From the NCBI RefSeq assembly GCF_004117875.1, contig NZ_RAHW01000003.1:186001-250000 (forward strand): a stretch of DNA of 64,000 nucleotides. The letters run 5' to 3'. This DNA comes from Geomonas oryzae (GTDB lineage: Bacteria; Desulfobacterota; Desulfuromonadia; Geobacterales; Geobacteraceae). Below are positions 8,644 to 17,740 of this stretch, one piece after another; positions within the stretch are counted from its first letter, which is position 1; each line of letters opens with the position of its first letter. The notes beneath the pieces are model-generated. The model saw only the letters and a program-made list of their open reading frames with translations, searched no databases and had not been told where the DNA came from. Both the position numbers and the translations under genes were made by a program.

Positions 8644-9339
8644 ATGAGACAACAAAACCTCCGCAGCTTAACCGTTCGCATCATATCAGCCGCCGCGCTT
8701 GTAGGGCTCGCAGGGTGCGCAACCTGGACGAACTGGACCGCGCCGAAGACGGCGACGCTGCAAAACGTTCAGGATGACCTGACGTACGCGCAGATGAAGA
8801 CGAAGGACACCCGCCAGGCGCTCGAGGAGTTGCTTTTCGCGGACCAGGCAGATCTTCCCGCTGCGTATAAATCCTTCACTGCGAAGCTGAACCTGATGGA
8901 AGGTGCGGGGAACCGCCTGACACAAAACGCGGATGGTCTCGTCTACCGCGGGAATTCCTACCTCGTGGAGGCGGAGGCATCGGCCGGGCAGTGCCGTTAC
9001 CCTAGGCTCTCCAGAAGCGCAAAAATGCCGACGCTCATCCTCGGCGACGCCTTCGAGCCGATAGCCGAGCAGAGCGCACACGTGCAGCGTGCGTACCGGG
9101 CGTTCGAGTCGGATCTCGCTGCGGTCAAGATGCATCTCTCCCGGCGCCTCACCGAGCAGGGCGTGCGGGACGTGACCATGTTCATTCGAAAGGGTGAAAC
9201 GGACGGGGAAAGCCTCTCGTACGCGCTGGACCAGGCAATGGCTGCCGTGACGAAGGCGGAGGCGGCGTATAAAATGACGGCGCAGGAACGGGAGGCGGCA
9301 CAGCCGAAGGGACAGCCTGCACCGCAAGGGAAGCAGTAA
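8644..9339 (+). CDS. Hypothetical lipoprotein
   Basis: A 231-residue protein with a lipoprotein signal peptide: basic start, hydrophobic stretch, then the lipobox LAGC with Cys25 as the lipidated residue. The mature part is mainly helical and charged, ends in a Gln/Pro/Lys-rich tail, and has no motif I recognise. An AACAGGAG site precedes the ATG. It is a single gene, divergent from the dienelactone hydrolase; function unknown. Confidence 0.8.
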   Translation: MRQQNLRSLTVRIISAAALVGLAGCATWTNWTAPKTATLQNVQDDLTYAQMKTKDTRQALEELLFADQADLPAAYKSFTAKLNLMEGAGNRLTQNADGLVYRGNSYLVEAEASAGQCRYPRLSRSAKMPTLILGDAFEPIAEQSAHVQRAYRAFESDLAAVKMHLSRRLTEQGVRDVTMFIRKGETDGESLSYALDQAMAAVTKAEAAYKMTAQEREAAQPKGQPAPQGKQ

Positions 9340-9344
9340 CGGGA

Positions 9345-9710
9345 TCAGCGCGAAGCTTTATCGGCGTTGATCGGCAGTTGGCAGTGCAGGCATTTACGCA
9401 GATACAAAAGCATCATGCCGTGCATGTGGAAGTAGTTTTTGCAGCGGGGGCAGCGGGCCGTGGCGGAATAGGCCATGGCCCAGAGCAGCAGTGCGAACCA
9501 GAGAAAGAAGACCGGCATGGAACCGCTGAAGGAGTGGGTGATTTTTTGTGTGGCCCACATGGCGGGAAGGTAGACGATGAGTACGCCCCAAAGGCACATG
9601 CGGCGCCTGCGCACCGCGGAGAGCCCCGAGGCAAGTTGGACCGGATCTACGACTTCTGCAGCATCGGCCCGATCAGCGGCCGGTCGGCTTTCGTGATGCT
9701 CCAAGCGCAC
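9345..9710 (-). CDS. Small membrane protein with zinc-ribbon-like cysteines
   Basis: A 121-residue protein with two probable membrane helices (about 39-57 and 64-84) followed by CPRC and CLHC pairs near 88-91 and 110-113, which could bind one zinc. The reading frame begins at a GTG whose GGGAG is immediately adjacent, too close for a normal ribosome site, so the true start may lie downstream in the basic segment before the first helix. Converges with the lipoprotein gene. Function unknown. Confidence 0.6.
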   Translation of the reverse strand: MRLEHHESRPAADRADAAEVVDPVQLASGLSAVRRRRMCLWGVLIVYLPAMWATQKITHSFSGSMPVFFLWFALLLWAMAYSATARCPRCKNYFHMHGMMLLYLRKCLHCQLPINADKASR

Positions 9711-9723
9711 CTCCCATAACCTT

Positions 9724-10197
9724 TTACTGCTGCACCCCGTCCCGGTACTTCATGGTGAGTCCCTTCAGGAAATTACGTAGCATCTGATCGCCGCACGGCT
9801 TGTAGTTCTCATGCCCATTGGCTCGAAACACCGCGCTCAGTTCGGGCTTGGAAACGGGGAACTTGGCAAGCTTGAAGATCGCGAGCATCTCGTCTTCCTT
9901 GAGGGTAAGGGCGATGCGGATCTTCTTCAAGATGTCGTTGTTGGTAAGCTGTGCCGGGATCGACGTCGAGGCCTCACCTTCCCGCTTGCCCCGCTTAATC
10001 GCGATCAGCCCATCAAGGAAAGCCTCGAGCACCTCGTCGCTGCACTCGCGGAAGCCTTCCTCCTCTTCCTTTTTGACCAAGCTCGTGATGTCCGCCTGCC
10101 CCATCTTCATATCCGAAAGCCGGAAAGCCTCGATCACGGCCTGGGTGTTGAGGTTCAGCGCATAGCGCAGTCTGCGAAAAACATCGTTGTTGGTCAT
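9724..10197 (-). CDS. DUF1456 family protein (YehS-like)
   Basis: A 157-residue cytoplasmic protein made of two similar halves, each starting NND(V/I) followed by a helical segment with R(Y/I)ALNL or RIALTL (residues 2-70 and 85-150). This duplicated layout is that of the DUF1456/YehS family, whose function is unknown. The ATG is preceded by AGGAGCAACC. Likely cotranscribed with the small membrane protein downstream. Confidence 0.88.
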   Translation of the reverse strand: MTNNDVFRRLRYALNLNTQAVIEAFRLSDMKMGQADITSLVKKEEEEGFRECSDEVLEAFLDGLIAIKRGKREGEASTSIPAQLTNNDILKKIRIALTLKEDEMLAIFKLAKFPVSKPELSAVFRANGHENYKPCGDQMLRNFLKGLTMKYRDGVQQ

Positions 10198-10307
10198 CGG
10201 TTGCTCCTATGTATTAACCGGGGTCGCGGAACCCCGCTACTACATAGCATTTACCGTTGCACTCTGCAAGATTTTGATGGGACGGGGATAGAGACCCTGC
10301 TGCCTGC

Positions 10308-10341
10308 GCCCTCACCCCGTCCCTCTCCCGGAGGGAGAGGG
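10308..10341. repeat. Half copy of the GC-rich dispersed element
   Basis: Carries the right half only: ccctcaccccgtccctctcc followed by cggagggagaggg. The matching left half is absent. Lies between ftsH and the DUF1456 gene and can form one strong stem. Confidence 0.7.
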
Positions 10342-10367
10342 AGTAAGGGCGAATCGCCAGCGGACAA

Positions 10368-12158
10368 TTATGCAACTGCTGCCAAACCTGTCTCCTCTTC
10401 AAGCGCAGGCAAACCGAGGATCTCGTCGATCTCTGCGGAATCCAGCGTCTCCTTCGCGAACAGTTCCCGGGACAAACGCTCAAGGGCGTCCATGTTCTCT
10501 CTCAACAGGGCCATCACGTCGGAGTAGCAGCCGGTGACGATGGAACGGATCTCGTTGTCGATCTCGAGGGCGGTGACGTCGCTGAAACCTTTCTTGGCTC
10601 CCGGCTCGGCGCTTTCATTATGCCCGAAGGCCACCGGACCGAAGGCCCGCGACATGCCCCACTCGCAGACCATCTTGCGCGCGGTGTCGGTCGCCCTGGC
10701 CAGGTCGTTCCCCGCGCCGGTGGTGGTCGTACTGTAGATCAACTCCTCCGCGGCGCGTCCCCCCATAAGCACCTTCAGATGGGCCACCAGCATCTCTTTG
10801 GTGTAGCAGTAGATGTCGTCCTCCGGGATCTGAACCGTTACCCCCATGGCGCGGCCGCGTGGGATGATGGTTACCTTGTGCACCGGATCACAGCCTGGGG
10901 TGAGCTTCGCCACCAGCACGTGGCCTGCCTCGTGGTACGCCGTAGAGAGTTTCGACTTATCGGAAAGGACCATCGACTTTTTCTCGGCCCCCATTAGGAC
11001 TTTGTCCTTGGCGAGGTCGAAGTCGATCATCTCGACCCGCTCCTTGTTGGAGCGCGCTGCCATGATGGCCGCCTCGTTCACGACGTTGGCAAGGTCCGCA
11101 CCGGAAAAGCCGGGGGTTCCACGTGCGATCACCAGCAGGTCGACTTCGTCATGCAGAGGGACGTTCTTCGCGTGCACCTTGAGAATCGCCTCGCGTCCCC
11201 TGATGTCCGGAGATCCCACGGTCACCTGGCGGTCGAAACGGCCGGAGCGCAGCAGCGCTGCGTCGAGAATTTCCGGCCGGTTCGTCGCGGCCAGCACCAC
11301 GATGCCTGAGTTGACCTCGAAGCCGTCCATCTCCACGAGGAGCTGGTTCAGGGTCTGGTCGCGCTCGTCGCTTGCCCCACCCCCCACCGCCGCATCACGC
11401 TTACGCCCGACGGCGTCGATCTCGTCGATGAAGACGATGCAGGGGGCTGCTTTCTTAGCCTGGGCGAAGAGATCCCTCACGCGGGAAGCCCCCACCCCGA
11501 CGTACATCTCGACGAACTCCGAACCGGAAATGGAGAAGAAGGGAACGTCGGCCTCACCCGCTACGGCGCGGGCGATGAGAGTCTTGCCGGTGCCCGGAGG
11601 GCCGACAAGGAGTACGCCGGTGGGCATCTTGCCGCCCAGCAGGGAGAACTTCTTCGGATCCTTGAGGAATTCAACCGTGTCGAGGAGCTCTATCTTGGCT
11701 TCCTCGGCCCCAGCCACGTCGGAAAAGCGCGTTGGCGATTCCGCATAGTCGATCATCCTGGCGCGGCTTCTCCCCATGCCGGTAAAACGTCTCAGCACTA
11801 CGACAAGGAACAGTGCGATGGCGACGAAGAAGCCGATTTCGAACCATTTCGGTCCGCCTGATGCGGGGGTCGAGGTAAGATCTACCTTTTTCGCGATGAG
11901 CAGGTCCGGCAAGTTGGCTCCTGCCGGGACAAAGAGCCGGTACTTCTCTCCGTTTCTCGCGTCTGCGGTAATCTCTTCGCCCGCGATGCTGGCTCTAGCG
12001 ATGCTTCCTGCGTTCACCTTTTGCATGAAGGCGGTGTAACTGATCTGTTTGCTCCTGTCACCGTGTGACTGCCAGGCATAGATGCCATAGCCGGCTAAAG
12101 TTAGAAGGCCCAGCGACAACATCACCAATATGAGCTTCTTGTTTCTAGTGCTTCCCAT
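10368..12158 (-). CDS. ftsH: ATP-dependent zinc metalloprotease FtsH
   Basis: A 596-residue membrane-anchored AAA protease for quality control of membrane and regulatory proteins. Membrane helices at about 8-28 and 107-123 flank a periplasmic domain. The AAA module has Walker A GPPGTGKT (186-193), Walker B FIDEID (243-248) and the SRH segment around ATNRP. The protease site HEAGH is at 409-413. The C-terminal tail is short, giving a total somewhat under the usual 610-650. TTCTCCTG on the plus strand before the ATG is the complement of a CAGGAGAA site. It is monocistronic, with a long A+T-rich leader region upstream. Confidence 0.96.
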   Translation of the reverse strand: MGSTRNKKLILVMLSLGLLTLAGYGIYAWQSHGDRSKQISYTAFMQKVNAGSIARASIAGEEITADARNGEKYRLFVPAGANLPDLLIAKKVDLTSTPASGGPKWFEIGFFVAIALFLVVVLRRFTGMGRSRARMIDYAESPTRFSDVAGAEEAKIELLDTVEFLKDPKKFSLLGGKMPTGVLLVGPPGTGKTLIARAVAGEADVPFFSISGSEFVEMYVGVGASRVRDLFAQAKKAAPCIVFIDEIDAVGRKRDAAVGGGASDERDQTLNQLLVEMDGFEVNSGIVVLAATNRPEILDAALLRSGRFDRQVTVGSPDIRGREAILKVHAKNVPLHDEVDLLVIARGTPGFSGADLANVVNEAAIMAARSNKERVEMIDFDLAKDKVLMGAEKKSMVLSDKSKLSTAYHEAGHVLVAKLTPGCDPVHKVTIIPRGRAMGVTVQIPEDDIYCYTKEMLVAHLKVLMGGRAAEELIYSTTTTGAGNDLARATDTARKMVCEWGMSRAFGPVAFGHNESAEPGAKKGFSDVTALEIDNEIRSIVTGCYSDVMALLRENMDALERLSRELFAKETLDSAEIDEILGLPALEEETGLAAVA

Positions 12159-12455
12159 ATTTCTCCTGTTGGCACTGAACTAGTCAAACATGGCAAAGAT
12201 ATTCAGTGCGGTATCCTAACTATTGTTATGAAATAGTTCAGCACCATAGCAACAACATCTAACGATAAGCATGCGCTAAACAAAATTTTTAACGTTGCAA
12301 AACATGCGAATATGTATTTGTACCGTAGTGGTAACTTTTTTGTACACACAATTATTTTTCATTTCTTTCCATGAATCAGGGAGCTGTTGTCTAACCGCCC
12401 CCCCTTTTCCGCTGCACTCTGCCCGCAAGCACCTATGCAAAGCGATAAACGGCGC
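12159..12455. other. Gene-free A+T-rich region upstream of ftsH
   Basis: About 300 bp with no supported ORF. It is markedly richer in A and T than its neighbours and must carry the ftsH promoter on the minus strand, but I cannot assign one box pair with confidence. The segment ttgttatgaaatagttcagc and nearby inverted bits such as tagtt/aacta could be regulatory. Confidence 0.4.
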
Positions 12456-12490
12456 AAAAAAAGAGGCATCCCCGTAAGGGATGCCTCTTT
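12456..12490 (-). terminator. Rho-independent terminator of the dehydrogenase gene
   Basis: On the minus strand: aaagaggcatccc, loop ttac, ggggatgcctctt, then seven T residues. It lies 25 bp past the stop of the gene at 12516. Confidence 0.9.
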
Positions 12491-12515
12491 GGCTGCAACT
12501 TGTCTTTCCCCGAAA

Positions 12516-13373
12516 CTACTTACGCAGCAGCTTCACGATGGCGGAGAAATCCTCCTCGCCCCTGCCGTCATTGACGGCCTGCTCGTAGATCCCCGCGACG
12601 GTCTTCGCCGCCGGAAGGTCGAGTTCGAGCTTGTCCGCCACCTCGAGCACGCGCAGCATCTGGGAATGCACGTACTTGAGGGCGAGGTTGCGGCTGAAAT
12701 CGCCGCGCGCGATGGAGCGCCCCTTGGAGTGGAACAGCGGAGAGGCGACCCCGCCGGAGTCGAGCACCTCGAGGATCTTGTCCGGCTTGAAGCCCATCTT
12801 CTCGCCGAAGACGAGTCCCTCGGAGAGCGACTGCATCATCTCGGCCTGCAGCAGGTTGACGATCAGCTTCATCCGGGTGGCATCGCCGATCTTCCCGATA
12901 TGAATGATGTTGAGCCCGAAGTAAGAGAACGGCTCGCGGCAGCGACCGAGGAGCGCCTCGTCCCCGCCGGCCAGGATGGTGAGCAGCCCGTTGGCGGCGT
13001 GCTCCTTGCTCCCCCAAACCGGCGCCTCGAGGAACATGACCCGGCGCTTCTTGGCCTCCTCGGCCATGCGCTCTATGGTCTCCAGGCAGTGGGTGCCCAT
13101 GTCGACGAGGATCGTGCCGGGGTCGATGCCGTCCAGCACCCCGTTCTCGCCAAAGACCAGGAACTTGCTCTCAGGAACGATGACGATGACCAGATCCTGC
13201 CCCTTGGCGGTGGCAGCAGGGGAATCACCGACTTTCACCCCGAGTTTTGCCAGTTCGGCCATGGCATTGGCGTCCTGGTCAAACACCGTTAACTGGTAGT
13301 CCGACTTGGCAAGATTGGCTGCCATGTGAACACCGACGGTGCCCAGTCCCACAAAACCTATCTTCTTAAGCAT
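12516..13373 (-). CDS. NAD(P)-dependent beta-hydroxyacid dehydrogenase
   Basis: A 285-residue member of the 3-hydroxyisobutyrate dehydrogenase / glyoxylate-succinic semialdehyde reductase family. The Rossmann motif GLGTVG is at residues 9-14; the substrate segment with the conserved Gly-x-x-Gly and catalytic Lys appears near GDATRMKLIVN (about 170). C-terminal all-helical domain as in the family. Length and motifs are closest to the glyoxylate/succinic semialdehyde reductase branch, but the exact substrate is uncertain. Single gene with its own terminator. Confidence 0.87.
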   Translation of the reverse strand: MLKKIGFVGLGTVGVHMAANLAKSDYQLTVFDQDANAMAELAKLGVKVGDSPAATAKGQDLVIVIVPESKFLVFGENGVLDGIDPGTILVDMGTHCLETIERMAEEAKKRRVMFLEAPVWGSKEHAANGLLTILAGGDEALLGRCREPFSYFGLNIIHIGKIGDATRMKLIVNLLQAEMMQSLSEGLVFGEKMGFKPDKILEVLDSGGVASPLFHSKGRSIARGDFSRNLALKYVHSQMLRVLEVADKLELDLPAAKTVAGIYEQAVNDGRGEEDFSAIVKLLRK

Positions 13374-13480
13374 AATCCCCCCAGAGTGGCTGGCGTGCTA
13401 AACCAGCGGATAGCATTTTCGTTCGGCGGCAAAACTCAAGGCCCCATTATACTCATCGAGCGAATTTGTGCAACACTGTT

Positions 13481-14137
13481 TTATCTTGATTTACTGACAC
13501 CGACCCTGTCGCACAACTGGTACAGCGGACAGGTGGAGCACCGCGGTGAGACCGGGGTGCACTGGTTCTGCCCGAAAGTGACCAGAAGATCGTTGATTAT
13601 GATCCAGTATTGGTCGGGCAGCTTCTTTCTCAGAGCGAATTCGGTCTGCTCCGGCGTGTTTGTTTTCACGTACCCCCAGCGGTTGCTGATGCGGTGCACG
13701 TGAATGTCGACACAGATGCCGGGCTTACCGAAGCCCAAGGTGATGACCAGGTTCGCGGTCTTTCGCCCCACCCCCTTGAAGGTGAGCAGCGTTTCGAGGT
13801 CATCGGGGACCGCACCCTGGTACAGATCGCAGAGGGTTTGCGAGATGGCGAGGATCTGCTCCGCTTTCACCCGGTAGAAACCGACCGGATAGATCGCCTG
13901 CTCGATCTCCGCGACGCCCAGTTGCGCCATCTTTTGCGGCGTATCGGCCATGGCGAAGAGCCGCGACGACGCCTCGGCCGTGGTCTGGTCGCGGGTCCGC
14001 AGTGAGAGGATGCAGGAGACGAGCACCTTGAAGGGATCGCGCCCCTGGGTAGCCACGATGGTCACGGCAGGACTGACCCAGGCCTTGACCGCCTCGTTCA
14101 GTATCGCTATGGCCTCATGGATCTGCTCGTCACGCAT
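13481..14137 (-). CDS. nth: Endonuclease III-type DNA glycosylase with Fe-S cluster
   Basis: A 218-residue base-excision repair protein acting on oxidised pyrimidines. The helix-hairpin-helix KGVGRKTAN holds the catalytic Lys126, with the essential Asp at 144 in VDIHVHR. The C-terminal cysteines 193, 200, 203 and 209 form C-x6-C-x2-C-x5-C for the [4Fe-4S] cluster. AGGA lies six bases before the ATG. Its start codon is one base away from the stop of the small membrane protein gene upstream, so the two are cotranscribed. A paralogue of the Nth/MutY superfamily cannot be excluded. Confidence 0.92.
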   Translation of the reverse strand: MRDEQIHEAIAILNEAVKAWVSPAVTIVATQGRDPFKVLVSCILSLRTRDQTTAEASSRLFAMADTPQKMAQLGVAEIEQAIYPVGFYRVKAEQILAISQTLCDLYQGAVPDDLETLLTFKGVGRKTANLVITLGFGKPGICVDIHVHRISNRWGYVKTNTPEQTEFALRKKLPDQYWIIINDLLVTFGQNQCTPVSPRCSTCPLYQLCDRVGVSKSR

Positions 14138-14138
14138 G

Positions 14139-14363
14139 TCAGATCCTGTTGTTCACGATGCGCATCACAAGCACTCCGAGAATGGAGGCGATGAGACCTA
14201 CGCAAACAAGGAGAATACCGATGCTGCGCCCCTCTCCAAGGCCCATGAGGTCCTTGTACTTCATGAAGGCGATAAGCCCCAGGCCGGTGAAGGTCATGAG
14301 CCCGCCGATGATGAACGTCGACAGGGCGAAAATCGCCCCCGCCATACCTTTTGTCTTTGCCAC
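14139..14363 (-). CDS. Small two-helix membrane protein
   Basis: A protein of about 74 residues with two hydrophobic helices (roughly 7-35 and 45-68) joined by a charged loop. I chose the GTG at 14363 because AGAGG is five bases upstream; the reading frame is open two codons earlier at another GTG. No recognised family. It overlaps the start region of nth within one base, so it is translated from the same message. Confidence 0.65.
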   Translation of the reverse strand: MAKTKGMAGAIFALSTFIIGGLMTFTGLGLIAFMKYKDLMGLGEGRSIGILLVCVGLIASILGVLVMRIVNNRI

Positions 14364-14508
14364 GAACACCTCTGCTTTTATTGTGAAAAACGCAATGCTT
14401 CGTTATACAAGATGGACCGGTCCAAGGCAACTGCTAAGTGTCCCTTAGCGGTTGCACAAAAGACAGAAAACCCTATAATGACCTACTGATCAAATCCGGG
14501 AGACCCTA

Positions 14509-15366
14509 ATGAACGATCTGGTAGACCTTCATCTTCACTCGACATTTTCCGACGGAGTGCGCACCCCGACCGAACTGGTGGCCATGGCCAAAGGGCTCGG
14601 GCTCAAGGCCATCGCCCTCGCCGACCACGACACCGTGGCGGGTATCGACGAGGCGCTCGCCGCCGGCGCCGCCGCGGGGGTCGAAGTGCTCCCCGCGATC
14701 GAATTCTCCGTCGCTTACAGTTCCTTCAAGGACGTCCACCTTCTGGGCTACCTGCTCGACCACCGGGACCGGCAACTCCAGGAGATCCTGAAGGAGTTCA
14801 GGGACCGCAGGGAGGCGCGCGGCGACGCCATCGTCAACAGGATCAACGAAAAGCTCGCAACCGAAGGGAGAGAGCCCATCTCGAGCGCCGAAGCCGCCGC
14901 TCTCGCCGGCGGCGCCCTCGGGCGCCCGCACATCGCCCAGGTGCTGATGCACAAGGGATACGTGCGCGACATGCAGGACGCCTTCGTGCGATATCTGCTT
15001 CCCTGCGACGTCCCGAAGCGCTACTTCCCGATGGAGGAGGCACTCGCGACGGTGCAGCGACTGGGCGGCATCGCCATCCTGGCGCATCCCACCACGATAA
15101 CCAACGATCGCGACACCCTGTCCCGCATCATCGACGAACTGAGCGCGATGGGGCTTTCCGGCGTGGAAGCCTTCAACAACGTCTGCAGCGAGCAGGAAAG
15201 TGCGTTTTTACGGAGTTATGCCGAGAAGAAAGGGCTGATCTGGACCGGCGGGTCCGACTACCACGGCATCGAGGAAGGGATCAGCATGGGTACCGGTCGC
15301 GGCACGATGGCGATCCCCTACAGCTGCGTCACCGAACTCAGGCGCATGAAGAAAGAAAGGGTTTAG
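14509..15366 (+). CDS. PHP domain phosphoesterase (YciV/TrpH-like)
   Basis: A 285-residue metal-dependent phosphoesterase. PHP metal ligands are visible: DLHLHSTFSDG at residues 4-14, ADHDT near 40, the Glu in AIEFS near 64, the HP pair in ILAHPT near 190, and the late GSDYHG near 250. Members related to E. coli YciV (RNase AM) remove 5' nucleotides from RNA or act on pAp; which applies here is not decided by sequence. GGGAG lies upstream of the ATG. A monocistronic gene ending in a strong hairpin. Confidence 0.9.
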   Translation: MNDLVDLHLHSTFSDGVRTPTELVAMAKGLGLKAIALADHDTVAGIDEALAAGAAAGVEVLPAIEFSVAYSSFKDVHLLGYLLDHRDRQLQEILKEFRDRREARGDAIVNRINEKLATEGREPISSAEAAALAGGALGRPHIAQVLMHKGYVRDMQDAFVRYLLPCDVPKRYFPMEEALATVQRLGGIAILAHPTTITNDRDTLSRIIDELSAMGLSGVEAFNNVCSEQESAFLRSYAEKKGLIWTGGSDYHGIEEGISMGTGRGTMAIPYSCVTELRRMKKERV

Positions 15367-15375
15367 GAAAAAAGA

Positions 15376-15444
15376 AAGGGCCTGGCGGCCGGGAGCGGAG
15401 TGAAAACCTGCCGGTTCTCACCCCCTCCGCGCCGCCCGGCCCTT
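15376..15444. terminator. Long hairpin between convergent genes
   Basis: aagggcc with ggcggccggg pairs with cgccgcccggccctt, and gcggagtg pairs partly with cacccccctccgc-like bases inside. A and T tracts are weak. It lies between the convergent PHP gene and cytidylate-kinase-like gene and may end both transcripts. Confidence 0.6.
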
Positions 15445-15484
15445 GCCGTTCGATGTATGTCAGTTGCTGCGGTTAGACCTGCCT

Positions 15485-16306
15485 CTAGTCCTTCACCGGC
15501 TTGTAGCTCAGCACGTCGAGCTCGCTCTCCACGTCGACCACACCCTTCACCGACTTGGCCAAATTGACGGCCTCCTCGATCTCCTCCTCGGACTGCACGT
15601 GCCCCGCGATGGTGACCACACCTTCCTCGCAGCTGATGCAGAACTTCAGGGCGCGCGCGAGGGAGGATTTCAGCAGTTCGGCCTCGACCTTCTTGGCCAG
15701 GATGAGATCATCGAGGAGCTCCATCGACTCCTCCTCCCCTTCCTTCAGACGCGCGTCCTTGGAAGCGGCGATGACCGCCTCGATCATGGCATGCGGGGTG
15801 CAAACCTTGGTGTTGAAAAGAAGGTCGTAAGCCAGCGGGTCGTTCCAGTCGCGGTCGAAATAGAAGTGAATGAAACCGCCAAGCTGGTGATCGCTTCTAC
15901 GGATCAACTCACGGGCCAGGTCCGGATCGATCCACTCCCTCTCCGCAAATTTCTCCACCCGGTCTTCAAAAGGCGCGATGAAACGAACCTTCAGCACGTT
16001 GGTGAGTCCCTTGATGAGATCCTGAGCGCCCCTGCCGTAAAGGATGACGTTACCCTTCTTGGCGCAGTCCAGGAGGATCAGCTCCATGGTGGCAAGGTGA
16101 GCTGCCTGCAGGCGGTCTTCCGCGGTACGGTATGACGGGGGCTTCTCGTCCACCCGTTCCAGGATTTCCGGGGTCAGCCCGTAGGAAGGAGCGAGCTCTT
16201 CGATTTTCACCCGGTCTACGAGGGTATACTTGAGCTTTTTCGCAAGTTCCTTCGCGATGGCGTAGGCGCCGGTACCCATCTCCCTGGATATTGTGATGAT
16301 TGCCAT
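15485..16306 (-). CDS. Cytidylate kinase-like protein with BON-like C-terminus
   Basis: A 273-residue protein. Residues 1-200 resemble the cytidylate kinase-like family: MAIITISREMGTGAYAIAKE carries a modified P-loop (GTGAYAIA without the usual GK[ST]), followed by a kinase-like helical core. Residues about 205-265 resemble a BON domain, with the pattern VTIAGHVQSEEEIEEAV and VKGVVDVESEL. The start at 16306 is supported by AGGAGG five bases upstream. The lost Lys suggests altered nucleotide binding. BON domains bind membranes or small ligands, so a regulatory role is possible; this is inference. Confidence 0.8.
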   Translation of the reverse strand: MAIITISREMGTGAYAIAKELAKKLKYTLVDRVKIEELAPSYGLTPEILERVDEKPPSYRTAEDRLQAAHLATMELILLDCAKKGNVILYGRGAQDLIKGLTNVLKVRFIAPFEDRVEKFAEREWIDPDLARELIRRSDHQLGGFIHFYFDRDWNDPLAYDLLFNTKVCTPHAMIEAVIAASKDARLKEGEEESMELLDDLILAKKVEAELLKSSLARALKFCISCEEGVVTIAGHVQSEEEIEEAVNLAKSVKGVVDVESELDVLSYKPVKD

Positions 16307-16435
16307 GCATGCCTCCTTTGCTAATGAAAAACGCACGAATCATAGCATGTAAAGTCGTCCGTATACAAGGAGTTTTGCTGCTTTCGGGGAACCGGACCCA
16401 GGTGTGGCGGGGGCAAACGCAGGAGTTGAGACAAG

Positions 16436-16463
16436 AAAAAGGCGGGGGAGAGTCTCCCCCGCC
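16436..16463 (-). terminator. Rubrerythrin terminator
   Basis: On the minus strand ggcgggggagactctcccccgcc-type stem (23 nt, perfect arms) followed by five T residues. It lies nine bases past the rubrerythrin stop codon. Confidence 0.9.
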
Positions 16464-16471
16464 TCCGCAGG

Positions 16472-17008
16472 CTAGTAGTTTTCCGAGAGACGCTCGAAGT
16501 GCGCCTTCGGGTGGTGGCAGACCGGACAGATGTCCGGGGCGTCGGTCCCCTCGTGGATATGGCCGCAGTTACGGCACTTCCAGCTGGTCGGGGCCTCTTC
16601 CTTGAAGACGGTCCCCTCTTCCACCGCGGCGAGCAGCGCCTTGTAACGATCCTGGTGCGCCTTTTCGATGGCGGCGATCCCTTCGAACATGGTCGCCAGC
16701 GCGGTGAAGCCCTCCTCGCGCGCCTCCTTGGCCATACGGGGGTACATGTCGACCCACTCGGCGTACTCGCCTGCCGCCGCAGCCTTCAGGTTGGTCACGG
16801 TGTCGCCCAGGCCGCTGAGCGCCTTGAAGTGGAGCTTCGCGTGCTCCTTCTCGTTCTCGGCCGTTTCGAGAAACAGTGCCGCGATCTGCTCGTACCCTTC
16901 CTTCTTGGCCACCGCCGCGTAGTAGGTGTACTTGTTGCGCGCCATCGACTCGCCGGCGAATGCTTCCATCAGGTTCTTCTCGGTCTTGCTTCCTTTCAGT
17001 TCCGCCAT
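16472..17008 (-). CDS. rbr: Rubrerythrin
   Basis: A 178-residue diiron peroxidase that protects anaerobes from hydrogen peroxide. The N-terminal four-helix domain has the iron ligands Glu20, Glu53/His56 and Glu115/His118 in the ExxH pattern. The C-terminal rubredoxin-like domain has CRNC (145-148) and CPVC (161-164) for its FeS4 site. GGAGAACAG precedes the ATG. It is monocistronic with its own terminator. Confidence 0.96.
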   Translation of the reverse strand: MAELKGSKTEKNLMEAFAGESMARNKYTYYAAVAKKEGYEQIAALFLETAENEKEHAKLHFKALSGLGDTVTNLKAAAAGEYAEWVDMYPRMAKEAREEGFTALATMFEGIAAIEKAHQDRYKALLAAVEEGTVFKEEAPTSWKCRNCGHIHEGTDAPDICPVCHHPKAHFERLSENY

Positions 17009-17053
17009 GCTCTGTTCTCCTTTCGTTGTTGCTGAAAAACGTTGCCAGGTTGG

Positions 17054-17737
17054 TCAGTCGACGCTGACCCTCTTGACCCCGTCGATAGCACTTAAGCGGG
17101 CAAGCAGTTCGACGGACGAACCCTTTTTCGCCTGCTTGACCTGCAGTTCTACGGATATGACCCCCTTTTCGAGGTCCTTTTGCAACTTCGCGTCAACGTT
17201 GTCCATGCCGGTATCGCTCAGGATGTCGTAGACCCGGGCGAGAAAGTCCCCCTTGTCCTCCCCCCATACCTTCACCAGCACGTAGGTGTCGCGGGTGAGC
17301 CTCCTCTCCACCTCCTTCAGGAGCAGGAGATTGACGAGCGCCACGAGGGTTACCGAGATGGCAAGCCAGAAAAGACCGATGCCGCATGCGATGCCGAGGG
17401 CCGCGGCGACCCAGAGGCAGGCCGCGGTGGTGAGCCCGCGGATCGAGGCGCGCTCGCGGATGATGGCACCCGCCCCCAGAAAGCCGATGCCGGTTACCAC
17501 CTGCGCCGCGATGCGCCCTGGATCGACGCCGACCGGCCCGTTACCGCTGAAATTCCCGAAGAGGCGGTAGACCTCGAGGGAGGTGATGGTGAAAAGGCAT
17601 GCCCCAAGCGATACGAGCAGATGGGTGCGGAAACCGGCCGGACGGCCGTGGATCTCGCGCTCCAAACCGATCAGCCCGCCGAGGAATGAGGCGAGCAGCA
17701 GGCGGGCCAAGAGATGGATGCTCAGTTCGGGTCCCAA
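17054..17737 (-). CDS. MgtC/SapB family membrane protein
   Basis: A 227-residue inner-membrane protein. The MgtC signature is at the N-terminus (LLASFLGGLIGLEREIHGRP, about 12-31), followed by four or five hydrophobic helices to about 150. The last 75 residues are soluble and resemble the ACT-like tail of the family. MgtC proteins are tied to magnesium limitation and control of ATP synthase in pathogens; the role in environmental bacteria is unclear. It is the last gene of the leftward cluster, three bases after the MglA-like GTPase gene. Confidence 0.88.
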   Translation of the reverse strand: MGPELSIHLLARLLLASFLGGLIGLEREIHGRPAGFRTHLLVSLGACLFTITSLEVYRLFGNFSGNGPVGVDPGRIAAQVVTGIGFLGAGAIIRERASIRGLTTAACLWVAAALGIACGIGLFWLAISVTLVALVNLLLLKEVERRLTRDTYVLVKVWGEDKGDFLARVYDILSDTGMDNVDAKLQKDLEKGVISVELQVKQAKKGSSVELLARLSAIDGVKRVSVD

Positions 17738-17740
17738 ATG

